From: Rhizobium sp. CCGE 510
GTDB lineage: Bacteria; Pseudomonadota; Alphaproteobacteria; Rhizobiales; Rhizobiaceae
NCBI RefSeq assembly: GCF_000292525.1
Contig: NZ_AEYF01000001.1
Coordinates: 248,001-312,000 of the forward strand
Length of the DNA stretch: 64,000 bases
Reading direction: 5' to 3'
A model generated the notes under the pieces. That model was not told the origin of the DNA and searched no databases. It saw nothing but the letters and a program-made list of their open reading frames with translations. Below are positions 25,310-35,524 of the stretch, piece after piece. Made by a program: the position numbers and the translations under genes. How positions within the stretch are numbered: the first letter of the stretch is position 1; every line of letters begins with the position of its first letter.

Positions 25310-27636
25310 TGGCGGCAGGCGACCGCAAGTATTTTAGTAAACAGTTGGTTGCCCTGCTTGTCGGCGCGACTCTATATTCCTATTTCGGCAGCGCTCCGGT
25401 CTCCTACGGCCAGGTCAGCGCGCCCGACCAAACGATTGGAAAGAAGATTCCTGCAGAAGCCAAGCTTCTGCTTTCGGCCAATGAACTCGTCTATAACCGT
25501 GACGCCGATCTGGTGTCGGCGGTCGGCGGCGTGCAGATCAATTATGCCGGCTACAAAATGGTCGCGCAGAAGGTCGAGTACAATCAAAAGACCGGCCGGA
25601 TGATGGCAGTCGGCAATGTCGAGCTGGTCAGCCCCGACGGCAACCGCATCTATGCCGACAACCTTGATGTGACCGACAATTTTGCCGACGGGTTCCTGAA
25701 CTCGCTGCGCATTGAGACCGCCGACAATACCCGTATCGTCGCCGAAAGCGGCGAGCGTGTCGGCGGCACGATGATGATTCTCAACAAGGGCGTCTACACC
25801 GCCTGCCTTCCCTGCGCCGAAGATCCGAAGCGCGCGCCTTTCTGGCAGGTCAAAGCCAAGCGCGTCATCCAGAACGGCGTAACGCACACGATCCGCCTGG
25901 AGAGTGCGCGCTTCGAGCTGCTCGGCCATCCGATCGCCTTCCTGCCGTTCATCGAAGTTCCCGACAATACGGTGAAGCGCAAATCGGGCTTCCTCTTCCC
26001 GACGATGAGCCTGTCGCAGAATCTCGGCTTTGGTCTTTCCGTTCCTTATTATTACGTGATCTCGCCGAGCATGGACGCGACGGTCACCGGCACCGGCTAC
26101 ACCGCCCAGGGCTTCCTCATCGAAGGCGAATTCCGCCAGCGCTTCGAAAACGGCACGCATATCCTGCGCGTCGCCGGCATAGACCAGGCAAAGCCGGACA
26201 ATTTCAGCTCCGGCACCAGCGATGCCGAGGCCAGTCAGCGTGGCATGGTGGCCTCGAAGGCCGAATTCCGTATCAATCCGCGTTGGACGTTCGGCTGGGA
26301 CGTCATGATGCAGAGCGACAACAATTTCTCGAAAACCTACAAGCTGCGGGACTTCAGCGGCACGGATCGCACCAACCAGATCTACCTGACGGGACTTGGG
26401 AAACGCAATTATTTCGACATGCGGGCGTTCTATTTCGACGTCCAGGATGCCGATCGGACGAACACGGCCGAAAAGCAGCAGGCGATCGTCTATCCCTCGC
26501 TCGACTATCACTATGTAGCGCCGCAGCCGCTTGCCGGCGGCGAACTGTCGGCCGATGTCAATCTGACGAATATTTCGCGCACCCATGACGACTTTTATAC
26601 CGTCGACGGATTCGATCGCTTCCGGGGCCTGAAGGGCCAGACGTCGCGACTGACCACCGAGCTGCAGTGGAAGCGCACATACGTCACGCCGACCGGCCTG
26701 GTGATCACGCCGCTTCTGGCCGCACGCGGCGACGCCTTCGCGCTGAATATGGACGACCCCACAGGTTACACCGGCAACTACAGCGACAGCAACTCCGCCA
26801 CCCGCTCGATGTTCACCGCCGGGCTGGAGATGCGTTATCCGATCCTGATGACGACGGATAACAGCACCCATATCCTCGAGCCGATCGCGCAGATCTATGC
26901 CCGCCCCGACGAGCAGCTCGCAGGCCGCCTGCCGAACGAAGATGCGCAGAGCTTCGTCTTCGACGCCACGTCACTGTTCGACCGCGACAAATTCTCGGGC
27001 TACGACCGCGTCGAAGGTGGCACCCGCGCCAATCTCGGCGTGCAGTACACCGGTACGTTCGACAGCGGTTACAAGCTGCACGGCATCTTCGGCCAGTCTT
27101 ATCAGATCGCCGGCCAGAACTCCTTTGCCACCGATGATCTCGTCAATGTCGGTGCGGATTCGGGCCTTGAAACCACTCGCTCCGACTATGTCGGCCTCGG
27201 CGGCATCGAGACACCGTTCGGCGTTTCCGTGACGGGCTCGTACAGGCTCGACGAGAAGAATTTCGAGTTTCGCCGCGGCGACCTGACGACGGCCTACCAG
27301 AACGACACCTTCTCCACGCAGATGACCTTCACCCATCTCAGCGCCCAGCCGGAATATGGCTTTGCCGAGGATAACGACGAACTCCAGACAAACAGCAGCG
27401 TCAAGTTCAAGGATTACTGGTCGATCTTTGGCGGCATCGCCTGGGACCTGAACAATGATGTGATCAGTCGCCGGACGATCGGCCTGTCCTATGACGACGA
27501 ATGCACGATCTTCACGATCGCGTATACCGACCGCAGGGATTCCGACGACGAGACGGCAAGCGACTGGACGATCGGCGCACGGCTGACCTTCCGCACGCTC
27601 GGCGACATCAAGATCGGCTCAGATACCCTTCAGTGA
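25309..27636 (+). CDS. lptD: LPS-assembly outer membrane protein LptD
   Basis: 775 residues from a GTG start that shares a base with the lptG stop. A hydrophobic N-terminal signal (QLVALLVGATLYSYFG) is followed by an OstA-like periplasmic domain (about 55-150) and a long C-terminal beta-barrel rich in alternating aromatic residues. LptD with LptE inserts LPS in the outer leaflet. Only three cysteines are seen: C166 and C169 in a CLPC pair after the OstA domain and C732 near the barrel end. E. coli LptD has four. Placement between lptG and surA is the classic alphaproteobacterial order. Confidence 0.95.
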   Translation: MAAGDRKYFSKQLVALLVGATLYSYFGSAPVSYGQVSAPDQTIGKKIPAEAKLLLSANELVYNRDADLVSAVGGVQINYAGYKMVAQKVEYNQKTGRMMAVGNVELVSPDGNRIYADNLDVTDNFADGFLNSLRIETADNTRIVAESGERVGGTMMILNKGVYTACLPCAEDPKRAPFWQVKAKRVIQNGVTHTIRLESARFELLGHPIAFLPFIEVPDNTVKRKSGFLFPTMSLSQNLGFGLSVPYYYVISPSMDATVTGTGYTAQGFLIEGEFRQRFENGTHILRVAGIDQAKPDNFSSGTSDAEASQRGMVASKAEFRINPRWTFGWDVMMQSDNNFSKTYKLRDFSGTDRTNQIYLTGLGKRNYFDMRAFYFDVQDADRTNTAEKQQAIVYPSLDYHYVAPQPLAGGELSADVNLTNISRTHDDFYTVDGFDRFRGLKGQTSRLTTELQWKRTYVTPTGLVITPLLAARGDAFALNMDDPTGYTGNYSDSNSATRSMFTAGLEMRYPILMTTDNSTHILEPIAQIYARPDEQLAGRLPNEDAQSFVFDATSLFDRDKFSGYDRVEGGTRANLGVQYTGTFDSGYKLHGIFGQSYQIAGQNSFATDDLVNVGADSGLETTRSDYVGLGGIETPFGVSVTGSYRLDEKNFEFRRGDLTTAYQNDTFSTQMTFTHLSAQPEYGFAEDNDELQTNSSVKFKDYWSIFGGIAWDLNNDVISRRTIGLSYDDECTIFTIAYTDRRDSDDETASDWTIGARLTFRTLGDIKIGSDTLQ

Positions 27637-27821
27637 TGGGCGGGCGGCGCAAACATGGCCTGAAGCCATTCTTTCGCCGTAAGCCTGTGCAGGACATTGC
27701 CGCCAGTCGATATCTGAGGCATAGGGGATTCGCGCCGTGGTGGAAGCGAATGTCCGCGTGTCTCGCACTGTGGTAAGAACGCCGCGAACAACGTCTCGCG
27801 ACGCTATCGGGAGGTCAACGG

Positions 27822-28766
27822 ATGATTGACGCGAAAAAAGCTATAACCACGTTCCTCGCCGGGGCGGCGCTTGCCTTGCTGACGGGTGTTGCCGCTCCAG
27901 CGCTTGCGGCAAGTGAAGTCAAGGCCGTGGTGAACGGCACCGCCATCACCAGCGGCGATGTCGCCAAGCGCCAGGCGTTTATGCGTCTGCAGCATTCGAA
28001 GGCCGATGCCAAGGCCGCCGAGGAGCAATTGATCGACGAGGCGCTCAAGCGCCAGGAGGTTTCCCGCGTCCATATGTCGGTTTCGCAGCAGGACGTCGAC
28101 GCGTCTTTCGCCCGTTTTTCCAGCGGCAACAAGCTTTCCGTCGAGCAGATGTCGCAGATCCTCGATCGCGCCGGCGTTGGCGTCGACCATTTCAAGGGTT
28201 TCATCGCCGTGCAGATGAGCTGGCCGCGGGTCGTCAACGCGCGCTACGGTTCGGCCTCACGGATGTCGAACTACGATCTCGTCTCGCGCATGATGCAGAA
28301 CAACAAGCAAAAGCCGGTGACGACCGAATATATGCTGCAGCAGATCATCTTCGTCATTCCGCAAGCCAAGCGCAACGCCATCACCGGCAAGCGCAAGGGC
28401 GAGGCCGAGGCGTCGCGCTCGAAGTTTCCGGGCTGCGACCAGGCAAAGGTCTTTGCCGCAACGATGCGCGACGTTTCCGTGCGCGATCTCGGCCGCATGC
28501 TCGCCCCTGAGATCCCGCCGGATTGGAAGCCGCTGGTCGAGCAGGCCAAAGGCAATACGACAGGGACCCGCGTTACCGACAAGGGCGTCGAATACCTGGC
28601 AATCTGCAGCCAGCGTCAGGTTTCCGACGACCAGGCGGCCGAAATGGTGTTCCGCCAGGAAGATCTCGGCAAGTCCAAGGGCGACAAGGACGCCAGCCCG
28701 GAAAACGACAACAGCAAGAAATATCTGGATGAACTGCGCAAAAAGGCGCAGATCGCCTATCGCTGA
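27822..28766 (+). CDS. surA: SurA-like periplasmic chaperone / peptidylprolyl isomerase
   Basis: 314 residues with a signal peptide (cleavage after ALA, about residue 30). It then has a SurA N-terminal helical chaperone domain (about 33-150: VVNGTAITSGDVAKRQAFMR, LIDEALKRQE) and a parvulin-like region from about 165 (TTEYMLQQIIFVIP). It escorts unfolded outer-membrane proteins to the assembly machine; the neighbour lptD is a known type of client. Only one parvulin-like domain is seen, whereas E. coli SurA has two. A lysine-rich tail ends the protein. Confidence 0.85.
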   Translation: MIDAKKAITTFLAGAALALLTGVAAPALAASEVKAVVNGTAITSGDVAKRQAFMRLQHSKADAKAAEEQLIDEALKRQEVSRVHMSVSQQDVDASFARFSSGNKLSVEQMSQILDRAGVGVDHFKGFIAVQMSWPRVVNARYGSASRMSNYDLVSRMMQNNKQKPVTTEYMLQQIIFVIPQAKRNAITGKRKGEAEASRSKFPGCDQAKVFAATMRDVSVRDLGRMLAPEIPPDWKPLVEQAKGNTTGTRVTDKGVEYLAICSQRQVSDDQAAEMVFRQEDLGKSKGDKDASPENDNSKKYLDELRKKAQIAYR

Positions 28767-28772
28767 CCGACG

Positions 28773-29801
28773 ATGACGATACCGTTTTCGCGACCGCTTG
28801 CGCTGAGCCAGGGCGACCCCGCCGGCATCGGGCCGGATATTACCCTGATGGCTTGGCTCCGGCGGCGTGAACTCGGGCTGCCGCCTTTCTTCCTGATTGG
28901 CGATCCCGAGGTAATGGCGTTGCGAGCCCGCCAGCTCAACCTTTCGGTTGCGATCGGCGAGACGGACAAGGCCAGCGATGCCGCCGGGATGTTTGCCGAT
29001 GCGCTGCCCGTCATGACAGTGCCAGCAGGCATCGAAGTGGTGGCTGGCGAGCCGCATGTGGCAACGGCGAAGGCCACGATCGCGGCGATCGAAAAAGCCG
29101 TCTCGCTTGTCATCAACGGCGAGGCGCTCGCGGTCGTTACCAATCCGATCTCCAAGGCAGTGCTTTACGAGGCAGGTTTCCGGTTTCCCGGCCATACCGA
29201 ATTTCTCGCCGATCTCGCCGCCAGGGCGACCGGCCGGCCGGTGACGCCTGTGATGATGCTGTCAGGACCAAAACTCCGGGCCATCCCGGTCACCATCCAC
29301 ATTCCGGTTCGGGACGTGCCGCAGGCGCTGACCGGCGAACTGATCGTGGAAACCTGCCGGATCGCCCATCAAGACCTGAGGCAGCGCTTCGGCATCGCGG
29401 CGCCGCGGCTCGCCGTTGCCGGCCTCAACCCGCATGCGGGCGAAGGCGGGACGATCGGCAAGGAGGACGAGGATGTCATCCGCCCGGCGATCGAGCGGTT
29501 GCGCGACGAGGGCATCGATGCGATCGGCCCCCTGCCCGCCGATACGATGTTCCATGACGAGGCGCGGGCGCGCTATGACGTCGCCGTCTGCATGTATCAC
29601 GATCAGGCGCTGATCCCGGCCAAGGCGCTGGGTTTCGACGACAGCGTCAACGTGACGCTCGGGCTTCCCTTCGTGCGCACCTCGCCGGATCACGGCACCG
29701 CTTTCGGCATTGCCGGCAAGGGACTGGCGCGCGAGCAAAGCCTTGTTGCGGCGCTGAAGCTTGCCGCCCAGCTTGGCCGCAGCGCGGAAAGCCGCCGCTG
29801 A
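28773..29801 (+). CDS. pdxA: 4-hydroxythreonine-4-phosphate dehydrogenase
   Basis: 342 residues. The enzyme oxidises 4-phosphohydroxy-L-threonine in the DXP-dependent branch of pyridoxal phosphate synthesis. Visible marks are [12 protein letters not shown] at the N-terminus, the metal-binding histidine in [10 protein letters not shown] and the second in [16 protein letters not shown], and the [14 protein letters not shown] end. It starts 6 bases after surA and overlaps rsmA by one base; surA-pdxA-rsmA is a common proteobacterial string. Confidence 0.97.
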   Translation: MTIPFSRPLALSQGDPAGIGPDITLMAWLRRRELGLPPFFLIGDPEVMALRARQLNLSVAIGETDKASDAAGMFADALPVMTVPAGIEVVAGEPHVATAKATIAAIEKAVSLVINGEALAVVTNPISKAVLYEAGFRFPGHTEFLADLAARATGRPVTPVMMLSGPKLRAIPVTIHIPVRDVPQALTGELIVETCRIAHQDLRQRFGIAAPRLAVAGLNPHAGEGGTIGKEDEDVIRPAIERLRDEGIDAIGPLPADTMFHDEARARYDVAVCMYHDQALIPAKALGFDDSVNVTLGLPFVRTSPDHGTAFGIAGKGLAREQSLVAALKLAAQLGRSAESRR

Positions 29802-30628
29802 TGGCAGCACTCGATGGCCTGCCGCCGCTTCGCGATGTCATCCAGCGTCACGGCCTCGACGCGCGCAAGGCGCTCGGGCAGAATTTCCTGCTCGACCTCA
29901 ACCTGACGCAGAAGATCGCCCGGACGGCGGGCGCCCTCGAAGAGGCGACCGTCTTCGAGGTCGGCCCGGGCCCCGGCGGGCTGACGCGGGCGATCCTGGC
30001 GCTCGGCGCCAGGAAGGTTATCGCCGTCGAGCGCGATACACGCTGCCTGCCGGCACTTGCCGAGATCGCCGATCATTATCCCGGCCGGCTGGAGGTGATC
30101 GAAGACGATGCGCTGAAGACCGATTTCGAAGCCTTGGCGCCGGAAGGCCCGATCAAGATCATTGCCAACCTACCCTACAATGTCGGCACGCAGCTTTTGG
30201 TCAACTGGCTGCTGCCGAAGGCCTGGCCGCCGTTTTGGCAGTCGCTGACGCTGATGTTTCAGAAGGAAGTCGGCGAGCGTATCGTCGCCTGCGAAGACGA
30301 CGACCATTACGGCCGCCTCGGCGTGCTCTGCGGCTGGCGGACCGAGGCGCGCATGGCCTTCGATGTGCCGCCGCAAGCCTTCACGCCGCCACCGAAGGTA
30401 ACGTCGACGGTCGTGCATCTGACACCCCGCGAAAACCCTATCCCCTGCGCTGTCAGCAATCTGGAAAGGGTGACGCATGCGGCCTTCGGCCAGCGTCGCA
30501 AGATGCTGCGTCAAAGCCTGAAACCGCTCGGCGGTGAGAGCCTGCTCGTCAAGGCCGGGATTGATCCGGCCCGGCGGGCGGAGACCCTGTCCGTCGAGGA
30601 ATTCTGCCTTCTTGCAAACAGCCTTTAG
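29801..30628 (+). CDS. rsmA: 16S rRNA (adenine(1518)-N6/adenine(1519)-N6)-dimethyltransferase
   Basis: 275 residues. It dimethylates two adjacent adenines in helix 45 of 16S rRNA late in small-subunit assembly. Motifs in order are [10 protein letters not shown], the SAM-binding [16 protein letters not shown] (about 48-63) and the catalytic [11 protein letters not shown] (about 123-133). The C-terminal helical domain is complete. It ends the surA-pdxA-rsmA string and converges on gmk. Confidence 0.97.
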   Translation: MAALDGLPPLRDVIQRHGLDARKALGQNFLLDLNLTQKIARTAGALEEATVFEVGPGPGGLTRAILALGARKVIAVERDTRCLPALAEIADHYPGRLEVIEDDALKTDFEALAPEGPIKIIANLPYNVGTQLLVNWLLPKAWPPFWQSLTLMFQKEVGERIVACEDDDHYGRLGVLCGWRTEARMAFDVPPQAFTPPPKVTSTVVHLTPRENPIPCAVSNLERVTHAAFGQRRKMLRQSLKPLGGESLLVKAGIDPARRAETLSVEEFCLLANSL

Positions 30629-30659
30629 GAGTTGTAAGAAAATTGCACCCCGCCCTTGA

Positions 30660-31322
30660 TTAAAGCGACGGCGTCTCTTCCAGCAACTCGCGGACGAAGT
30701 CGAACATGCCATGGCGGCGGTCGCGGCGCAGGCGTTCGGCTTTGACGATCGACTGGACGGCATCGAAGGCAGCGTTGAGATCGTCGTTTATGATGACGTA
30801 ATCGTATTCGCGCCAATGGGCGATCTCGGCGCGGCTGTTGGCGAGGCGTGTCTGGATGACCTCCTCGGAATCCTCGGCGCGGCGATGCAGCCGTGACTGC
30901 AACTCGGTCATGGTCGGCGGCAGCACGAAGATCGAGACGACGTCGGCCGACATCTTCTCCTGCAGTTGCTGGGCGCCCTGCCAGTCGATATCGAAGAGCA
31001 TGTCGCGGCCCTCGGCCATGGCCTGCTCGACCGGCTCGCGCGGCGTGCCGTAGAAATTGCCATGCACCTCGGCCCATTCGAGCAGCTCGTCGCTATCGCG
31101 CAACCGCTCGAACTCGCGCACGCTCTTGAAGTGGTAATGCACATCCTCGACTTCGCTCGGGCGGCGCTGGCGCGTGGTGACGCTGACGGAGAGGCCGATT
31201 TGCCTGTCCTGCTCCAGTAGCGTACGCGCGATGGTGGACTTGCCGGCGCCCGACGGCGACGAGATAACAAGCATCAGACCGCGGCGGGCGATCTGGACGG
31301 GCGAGGATTTCGCCGGTTTCAT
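30660..31322 (-). CDS. gmk: Guanylate kinase
   Basis: 220 residues. It phosphorylates GMP to GDP. The P-loop [12 protein letters not shown] (about 20-31), [18 protein letters not shown] for GMP binding, [11 protein letters not shown] and [10 protein letters not shown] are present. It lies 3 bases after the yicC-like gene and is the last gene of a minus-strand run from fabD. Confidence 0.97.
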   Translation of the reverse strand: MKPAKSSPVQIARRGLMLVISSPSGAGKSTIARTLLEQDRQIGLSVSVTTRQRRPSEVEDVHYHFKSVREFERLRDSDELLEWAEVHGNFYGTPREPVEQAMAEGRDMLFDIDWQGAQQLQEKMSADVVSIFVLPPTMTELQSRLHRRAEDSEEVIQTRLANSRAEIAHWREYDYVIINDDLNAAFDAVQSIVKAERLRRDRRHGMFDFVRELLEETPSL

Positions 31323-31325
31323 GTC

Positions 31326-32213
31326 CTACTCCAAATTCTGGACCTGCTCGCGGAACTGGTCGATCACGACTTTCAACTCGATGCCGGCGGCGGTGACCGC
31401 CGAGGCATTCGACTTCGAGCAGATGGTATTCGATTCGCGGTTAAATTCCTGTGCAAGGAAATCGAGCCTGCGCCCGGCAGGGCCATCTTTCACCAGGAGA
31501 TCGCGCGCTGCGGCGACGTGCGCCTTCAGACGATCGATTTCCTCGCGCAGATCCGCCTTGGTCGCCAGCAACGCAGCTTCGGCATGCAGCCTGTCGCGGT
31601 CGAGCGCGGCCATGCCGTCCATCAGCAAGGCGACCTGCGCGGCCAGCCGTGCGGCGATTTCCTGCAGCGAGCGTGAGGGATCGGCCGCGATCGCGCGCGT
31701 CAGGCCTTCGATCGTCGTGACATGGTCGAGCAGAATGCCGGTCAGCGCCGCCCCTTCCTGTTCCCGCATGGCTCTCAGATCGGAAAGCGCGGCCGACAGG
31801 CCGGCTGCGATATCGGCGTCACGGGCGGCTAGCGCCTCCTCGCCATCCTCGCTTTCGCGGAATTCGACGATGCCGCGCACCAGAAGCAGTGTGTCGAGCT
31901 TCAGCGGCGCCGGATCAATGATCCCGTCCAATTGCTCGCGCATGGCAAGCACCGCGGCAAGCGCTTGCCTGTTCAGCACAGCCTCGAAGCGGTTCTCGTC
32001 GGCGGTGACGGAGAGCGATGCCTGCAGGTTACCGCGGCTGAAGCTTTCGCCGGCGAGGCGGCGGACGTCAGCCTCCATGCGTTCGAGGCCGGGTGGCAGA
32101 CGCAGCCGCAAGTCAAGGCCCTTGCCGTTGACCGAGCGCAGTTCCCATGCCCAGCGCCAGCGGCCGCTCGTTCCCTCGCGCCGGGCAAAACCGGTCATGG
32201 ACTGCAAAGCCAT
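31326..32213 (-). CDS. YicC family endoribonuclease-like protein
   Basis: 295 residues with YicC marks: MTGFARREG and WELRSVNGKGLDLRLRLP at the N-terminus and the C-terminal DUF1732 region ending QEFNRESNTICSKSN and VVIDQFREQVQNLE. E. coli YicC is associated with RNA turnover and is described as an endoribonuclease. Its place next to gmk is common across proteobacteria. It follows mltG by 18 bases. Confidence 0.93.
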   Translation of the reverse strand: MALQSMTGFARREGTSGRWRWAWELRSVNGKGLDLRLRLPPGLERMEADVRRLAGESFSRGNLQASLSVTADENRFEAVLNRQALAAVLAMREQLDGIIDPAPLKLDTLLLVRGIVEFRESEDGEEALAARDADIAAGLSAALSDLRAMREQEGAALTGILLDHVTTIEGLTRAIAADPSRSLQEIAARLAAQVALLMDGMAALDRDRLHAEAALLATKADLREEIDRLKAHVAAARDLLVKDGPAGRRLDFLAQEFNRESNTICSKSNASAVTAAGIELKVVIDQFREQVQNLE

Positions 32214-32231
32214 CCGAGCCTCCAGAAACTA

Positions 32232-33476
32232 TCAGTTGATCTTCTTTTTCTTCGGCGGCACAACGGTCGCGCCGTCATCCGCCGGCTGTTCTTCCGGCTG
32301 GCCGTCGACGGCGATGCTCGGGTCTGAGCCCTTGTCGGCTTCGAGCTTGCGCCAGTGCTTGACGTTGGCGTTGTGCTCCTCGAGCGTCGCAGCGAAAACA
32401 TGGCCGCCAGTGCCGTCGGCAACGAAATAGAGGTCCTGCGTCTTCCAGGGATTGGCGACGGCTTCAAGCGCATCCTTACCGGGATTGGCGATCGGCGTCG
32501 GCGGCAGACCCTTGATGACATAGGTGTTGAATGGCGTGTCCCGCTTCAGGTCCGACTGGTAGATCGGCCGGTCGGCCGGTTTGCCGTCGCCGCCGAAGAG
32601 ACCGTAGATGATCGTCGGGTCGGACTGCAGGCGCATGCCCTTGCCGAGCCGGTTCAGGAAAACCGAGGCGACATGGGCACGTTCATCGGCAACGCCGGTT
32701 TCCTTCTCGACGATCGAGGCGAGCGTCACGAATTCCTCCTTGGACCGCAGCGGCAGCGAGGAGTCGCGCTTGTCCCAGATCTGGTCGACGATTTTCTGCT
32801 GTGCCGCCGCCATCTGCTGGATGATTTCCGAGCGTTTGGTGCCTCGCGAGAACTTATAGGTATCTGGGCGAAGGCTGCCCTCGGCCGGAAGGGCGGCCGG
32901 CAGGTCGCCTTCCAGCACCTGATCCTCCAGCATGCGATTGAACATCTGGCGGACCGTCAGGCCCTCGGGGAAGGAAACGGAATAGAGAATTGATTTGCCG
33001 GACTTCAGAAGCTCCATGATATCGCTCATCGAGGCTCTGGCCTTAATCTCATATTCACCGGCCTTCAGGCTCTCGCCGGCAGAAAGATGCGTTGCGGTGA
33101 GATAACGGAAGATGCGGGCATCGCTGATGATTGCGTTGCGCTCGAGGTTTGAGGCAATTTCGGCCAGACCGGCGCCACTGCGGATAATGAAATTGGTATT
33201 GGTCTGCAACGGACCGGGGTTCCGATAGGTCGATGTGGCGTAGTAGAAGGCGATAATGGCGATGACGCAGACCACAACCGCCATCGTCATGATGAAGTTC
33301 AGGAAAAGAACCACCTGGCCGCGGGCTTTCTTGGACCGTTTCGGCGGCTCCGGAACGCGCTCCGGACGCAGGGCTTCGCTGGGCGACTTCGGGATGATCG
33401 GTCCCTTCTGCGCCTGCCGGCCGTTCTCGCCCTGCGGGGTATCGTTGCTCTGGTTCGTCGTATCGCTCACCGGCAA
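32232..33476 (-). CDS. mltG: Endolytic murein transglycosylase
   Basis: 414 residues. A proline- and lysine-rich cytosolic N-terminus (about 1-50) leads into a single membrane anchor (about 52-80), then a LysM-like part and the YceG catalytic domain with the glutamate in LASIVEKETG. The C-terminus adds a lysine-rich tail (VVPPKKKKIN). MltG cuts glycan strands near the inner membrane and is thought to end strand synthesis. Placing it after fabF resembles the common fabF-pabC-mltG order, but pabC is absent here. Confidence 0.93.
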   Translation of the reverse strand: MPVSDTTNQSNDTPQGENGRQAQKGPIIPKSPSEALRPERVPEPPKRSKKARGQVVLFLNFIMTMAVVVCVIAIIAFYYATSTYRNPGPLQTNTNFIIRSGAGLAEIASNLERNAIISDARIFRYLTATHLSAGESLKAGEYEIKARASMSDIMELLKSGKSILYSVSFPEGLTVRQMFNRMLEDQVLEGDLPAALPAEGSLRPDTYKFSRGTKRSEIIQQMAAAQQKIVDQIWDKRDSSLPLRSKEEFVTLASIVEKETGVADERAHVASVFLNRLGKGMRLQSDPTIIYGLFGGDGKPADRPIYQSDLKRDTPFNTYVIKGLPPTPIANPGKDALEAVANPWKTQDLYFVADGTGGHVFAATLEEHNANVKHWRKLEADKGSDPSIAVDGQPEEQPADDGATVVPPKKKKIN

Positions 33477-33645
33477 TCCTCTAAAACTTGACCCTCACTT
33501 CGCTATTTCGCGAAGCAATGCGGCAAAAGCAGGTTCTGCCGCCGTTCGACGGCGCTTCCGGTCGTTATGCTCTCGCGCGCCCTGCGACGCAACGCAGAGG
33601 ACAATTGCAGCGTATGGGACACCCATTACACCGCGGGACGGACCG

Positions 33646-34908
33646 TTATTGCGCGTAACGGCGCAGGACGAGCGACGCATTCGTGCCGCCAAATCCAAAC
33701 GAGTTGGACAGCGCCACATTGATTTCCCGTTCGCGAGCCTTATGCGGAACAAGATCGATTGCCGTCTCGCGTTCGGGATTGTCGAGATTGAGCGTCGGCG
33801 GCGCAATATTGTCGCGGATGGCAAGCGTGGTGAAGATCGCCTCGATTGCGCCGGCGGCACCGAGAAGATGCCCAGTCGCCGACTTGGTCGAAGACATGGA
33901 GATCTTCGACGCCGCATTGCCGACCAGTCGCTCGACGGCGCCGAGTTCGATCGTGTCGGCCATGGTCGAGGTGCCGTGGGCGTTGATGTAATCGATATCG
34001 GCCGGCGTCAGCCCGGCGCGCTTCAGCGCCATCGCCATGCAGCGGCCGGCGCCCTCGCCGTCTTCGGACGGCGCAGTGATGTGATAGGCGTCGCCCGACA
34101 GGCCGTAGCCGACGATTTCGGCATAGATCCTGGCGCCGCGCGCCTTGGCGTGTTCGAGCTCTTCGAGCACGACGATGCCGGCGCCCTCGCCCATGACGAA
34201 GCCGTCGCGGTCGCGGTCATAGGGGCGCGAGGCCTTCTGCGGATCGTCGTTGTGCTGGGTCGACAGCGCCTTGCAGGCGGCAAAGCCGGCGAGCGAGATG
34301 CGGCTGACCGGGGATTCCGTGCCGCCGGCGACCATGACGTCGGCATCACCAAGCGCAATCAGCCGCGCGGCATCGCCGATCGCATGCGCGCCCGTCGAGC
34401 AGGCGGTGACGACCGAATGATTGGGTCCGCGCAGCTTGTGGCGGATCGAGACCTGGCCGGACACGAGGTTGATCAGGCGGCCGGGAATGAAGAAGGGGGA
34501 GATGCGGCGTGGGCCCTTGTCGCGCAGGGTATAACCTGCCTCGACAATGCCTTCGATGCCGCCGATGCCGGAGCCGATCAGCACACCGGTGGCGATCTGG
34601 TCCTCATCGGTCTCGGGATGCCAGCCGGCATCGGCAAGCGCCATGTCGGCGGCAGCCATGCCGTAGATGATGAAGGGATCGACCTTGCGCTGCTCTTTCG
34701 GCTCCATCCACTGATCGACATTGAAGGTGCCGTCGGTGCCGTCGCCGACGGGAATACGGCAGGCGATCTTGGCGGGAAGGTCGTCGACCTCGAATTCGGT
34801 GACCAGGCGGGCGCCGTTCTGGCCGGCTAGCAGCCGGGACCACGTCACCTCGGTTCCGCATCCTAAGGGTGATACCATGCCGGTACCCGTTATGACGACA
34901 CGTCTCAT
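33646..34908 (-). CDS. fabF: 3-oxoacyl-[acyl-carrier-protein] synthase II
   Basis: 420 residues of the thiolase fold. The catalytic triad is visible: Cys in VVTACSTGAH (about 170), His in NAHGTSTMA and His in KSATGHLLGAAGA. FabF condenses malonyl-ACP with acyl-ACP to lengthen fatty acids, including unsaturated ones. It follows acpP after a strong terminator hairpin, so its expression depends on read-through or its own promoter in the 93-base gap. Confidence 0.97.
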   Translation of the reverse strand: MRRVVITGTGMVSPLGCGTEVTWSRLLAGQNGARLVTEFEVDDLPAKIACRIPVGDGTDGTFNVDQWMEPKEQRKVDPFIIYGMAAADMALADAGWHPETDEDQIATGVLIGSGIGGIEGIVEAGYTLRDKGPRRISPFFIPGRLINLVSGQVSIRHKLRGPNHSVVTACSTGAHAIGDAARLIALGDADVMVAGGTESPVSRISLAGFAACKALSTQHNDDPQKASRPYDRDRDGFVMGEGAGIVVLEELEHAKARGARIYAEIVGYGLSGDAYHITAPSEDGEGAGRCMAMALKRAGLTPADIDYINAHGTSTMADTIELGAVERLVGNAASKISMSSTKSATGHLLGAAGAIEAIFTTLAIRDNIAPPTLNLDNPERETAIDLVPHKAREREINVALSNSFGFGGTNASLVLRRYAQ

Positions 34909-34956
34909 CGCGTGCTTTCCCCGTCTCTTATGTTCTATGGAGAAATATGCCGAAAA

Positions 34957-34985
34957 GAAAAGGGCGGACTCCAGGCCCGCCCTTT
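34957..34985 (-). terminator. Rho-independent terminator after acpP
   Basis: AAAAGGGCGG (34957-34966) and CCGCCCTTTT (34976-34985) form a perfect 10-bp stem with a 9-base loop, followed on the minus strand by a T-rich run. It lies between acpP and fabF and probably lets acpP be made in excess over fabF. Confidence 0.85.
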
Positions 34986-35001
34986 TCTAAAATTTACAGG
35001 A

Positions 35002-35238
35002 TCAGGCCTGGGCCTTCTCGATAAACTTCACGGCATCGCCGACCGTCAGGATCGAGTCGGCAGCGTCGTCAGGAATTTCAACGCCGAATTCTTCTTCGAA
35101 AGCCATGACAAGTTCGACCGTGTCGAGCGAGTCGGCGCCCAGATCGTCGATAAAGCTGGCGCTCTCGACGACCTTGTCGGCGTCAACGCCAAGATGATCA
35201 ATAACAATTTTCTTTACGCGTTCTGCGATATCGCTCAT
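35002..35238 (-). CDS. acpP: Acyl carrier protein
   Basis: 78 residues, very acidic, with the phosphopantetheine serine in [15 protein letters not shown] (Ser about residue 37). It carries growing acyl chains for fatty acid, lipid A and acyl-homoserine lactone synthesis. Flanked by a 286-base upstream gap and a strong terminator, it looks like a separately controlled, highly expressed gene inside the fab cluster. It is the constitutive AcpP, not the NodF or AcpXL type. Confidence 0.97.
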   Translation of the reverse strand: MSDIAERVKKIVIDHLGVDADKVVESASFIDDLGADSLDTVELVMAFEEEFGVEIPDDAADSILTVGDAVKFIEKAQA

Positions 35239-35524
35239 GTCGGTTTCCTCGACCTTATGTCCTGATCGGAATGCCGTTGCGGCACCCCTACCCTGTTTCA
35301 GCCTGCGATGTTTTCAGACATCCTCGGCAAACTCGTTTACCCGGCTTCAGAGATGTCCCAGGCTTGCAAAAAGCCAGCCGGTCCGTCTGCTTTCTCGGGA
35401 CGACTGTTGACAGTCATGGCCCGCTTAACATGCTTTATGTCTGCCGCAAAGCGAGAAAATCAACGGTTCGTGATTGCTCAACATGCTATTGGCGGAAATA
35501 TCCCCATGCCAGCGGTTTGTCGTT

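Noticed and set aside
33256..34830. Open frame of 524 codons antisense to fabF
   Set aside because: fabF carries all active-site residues; no domain in the antisense frame.
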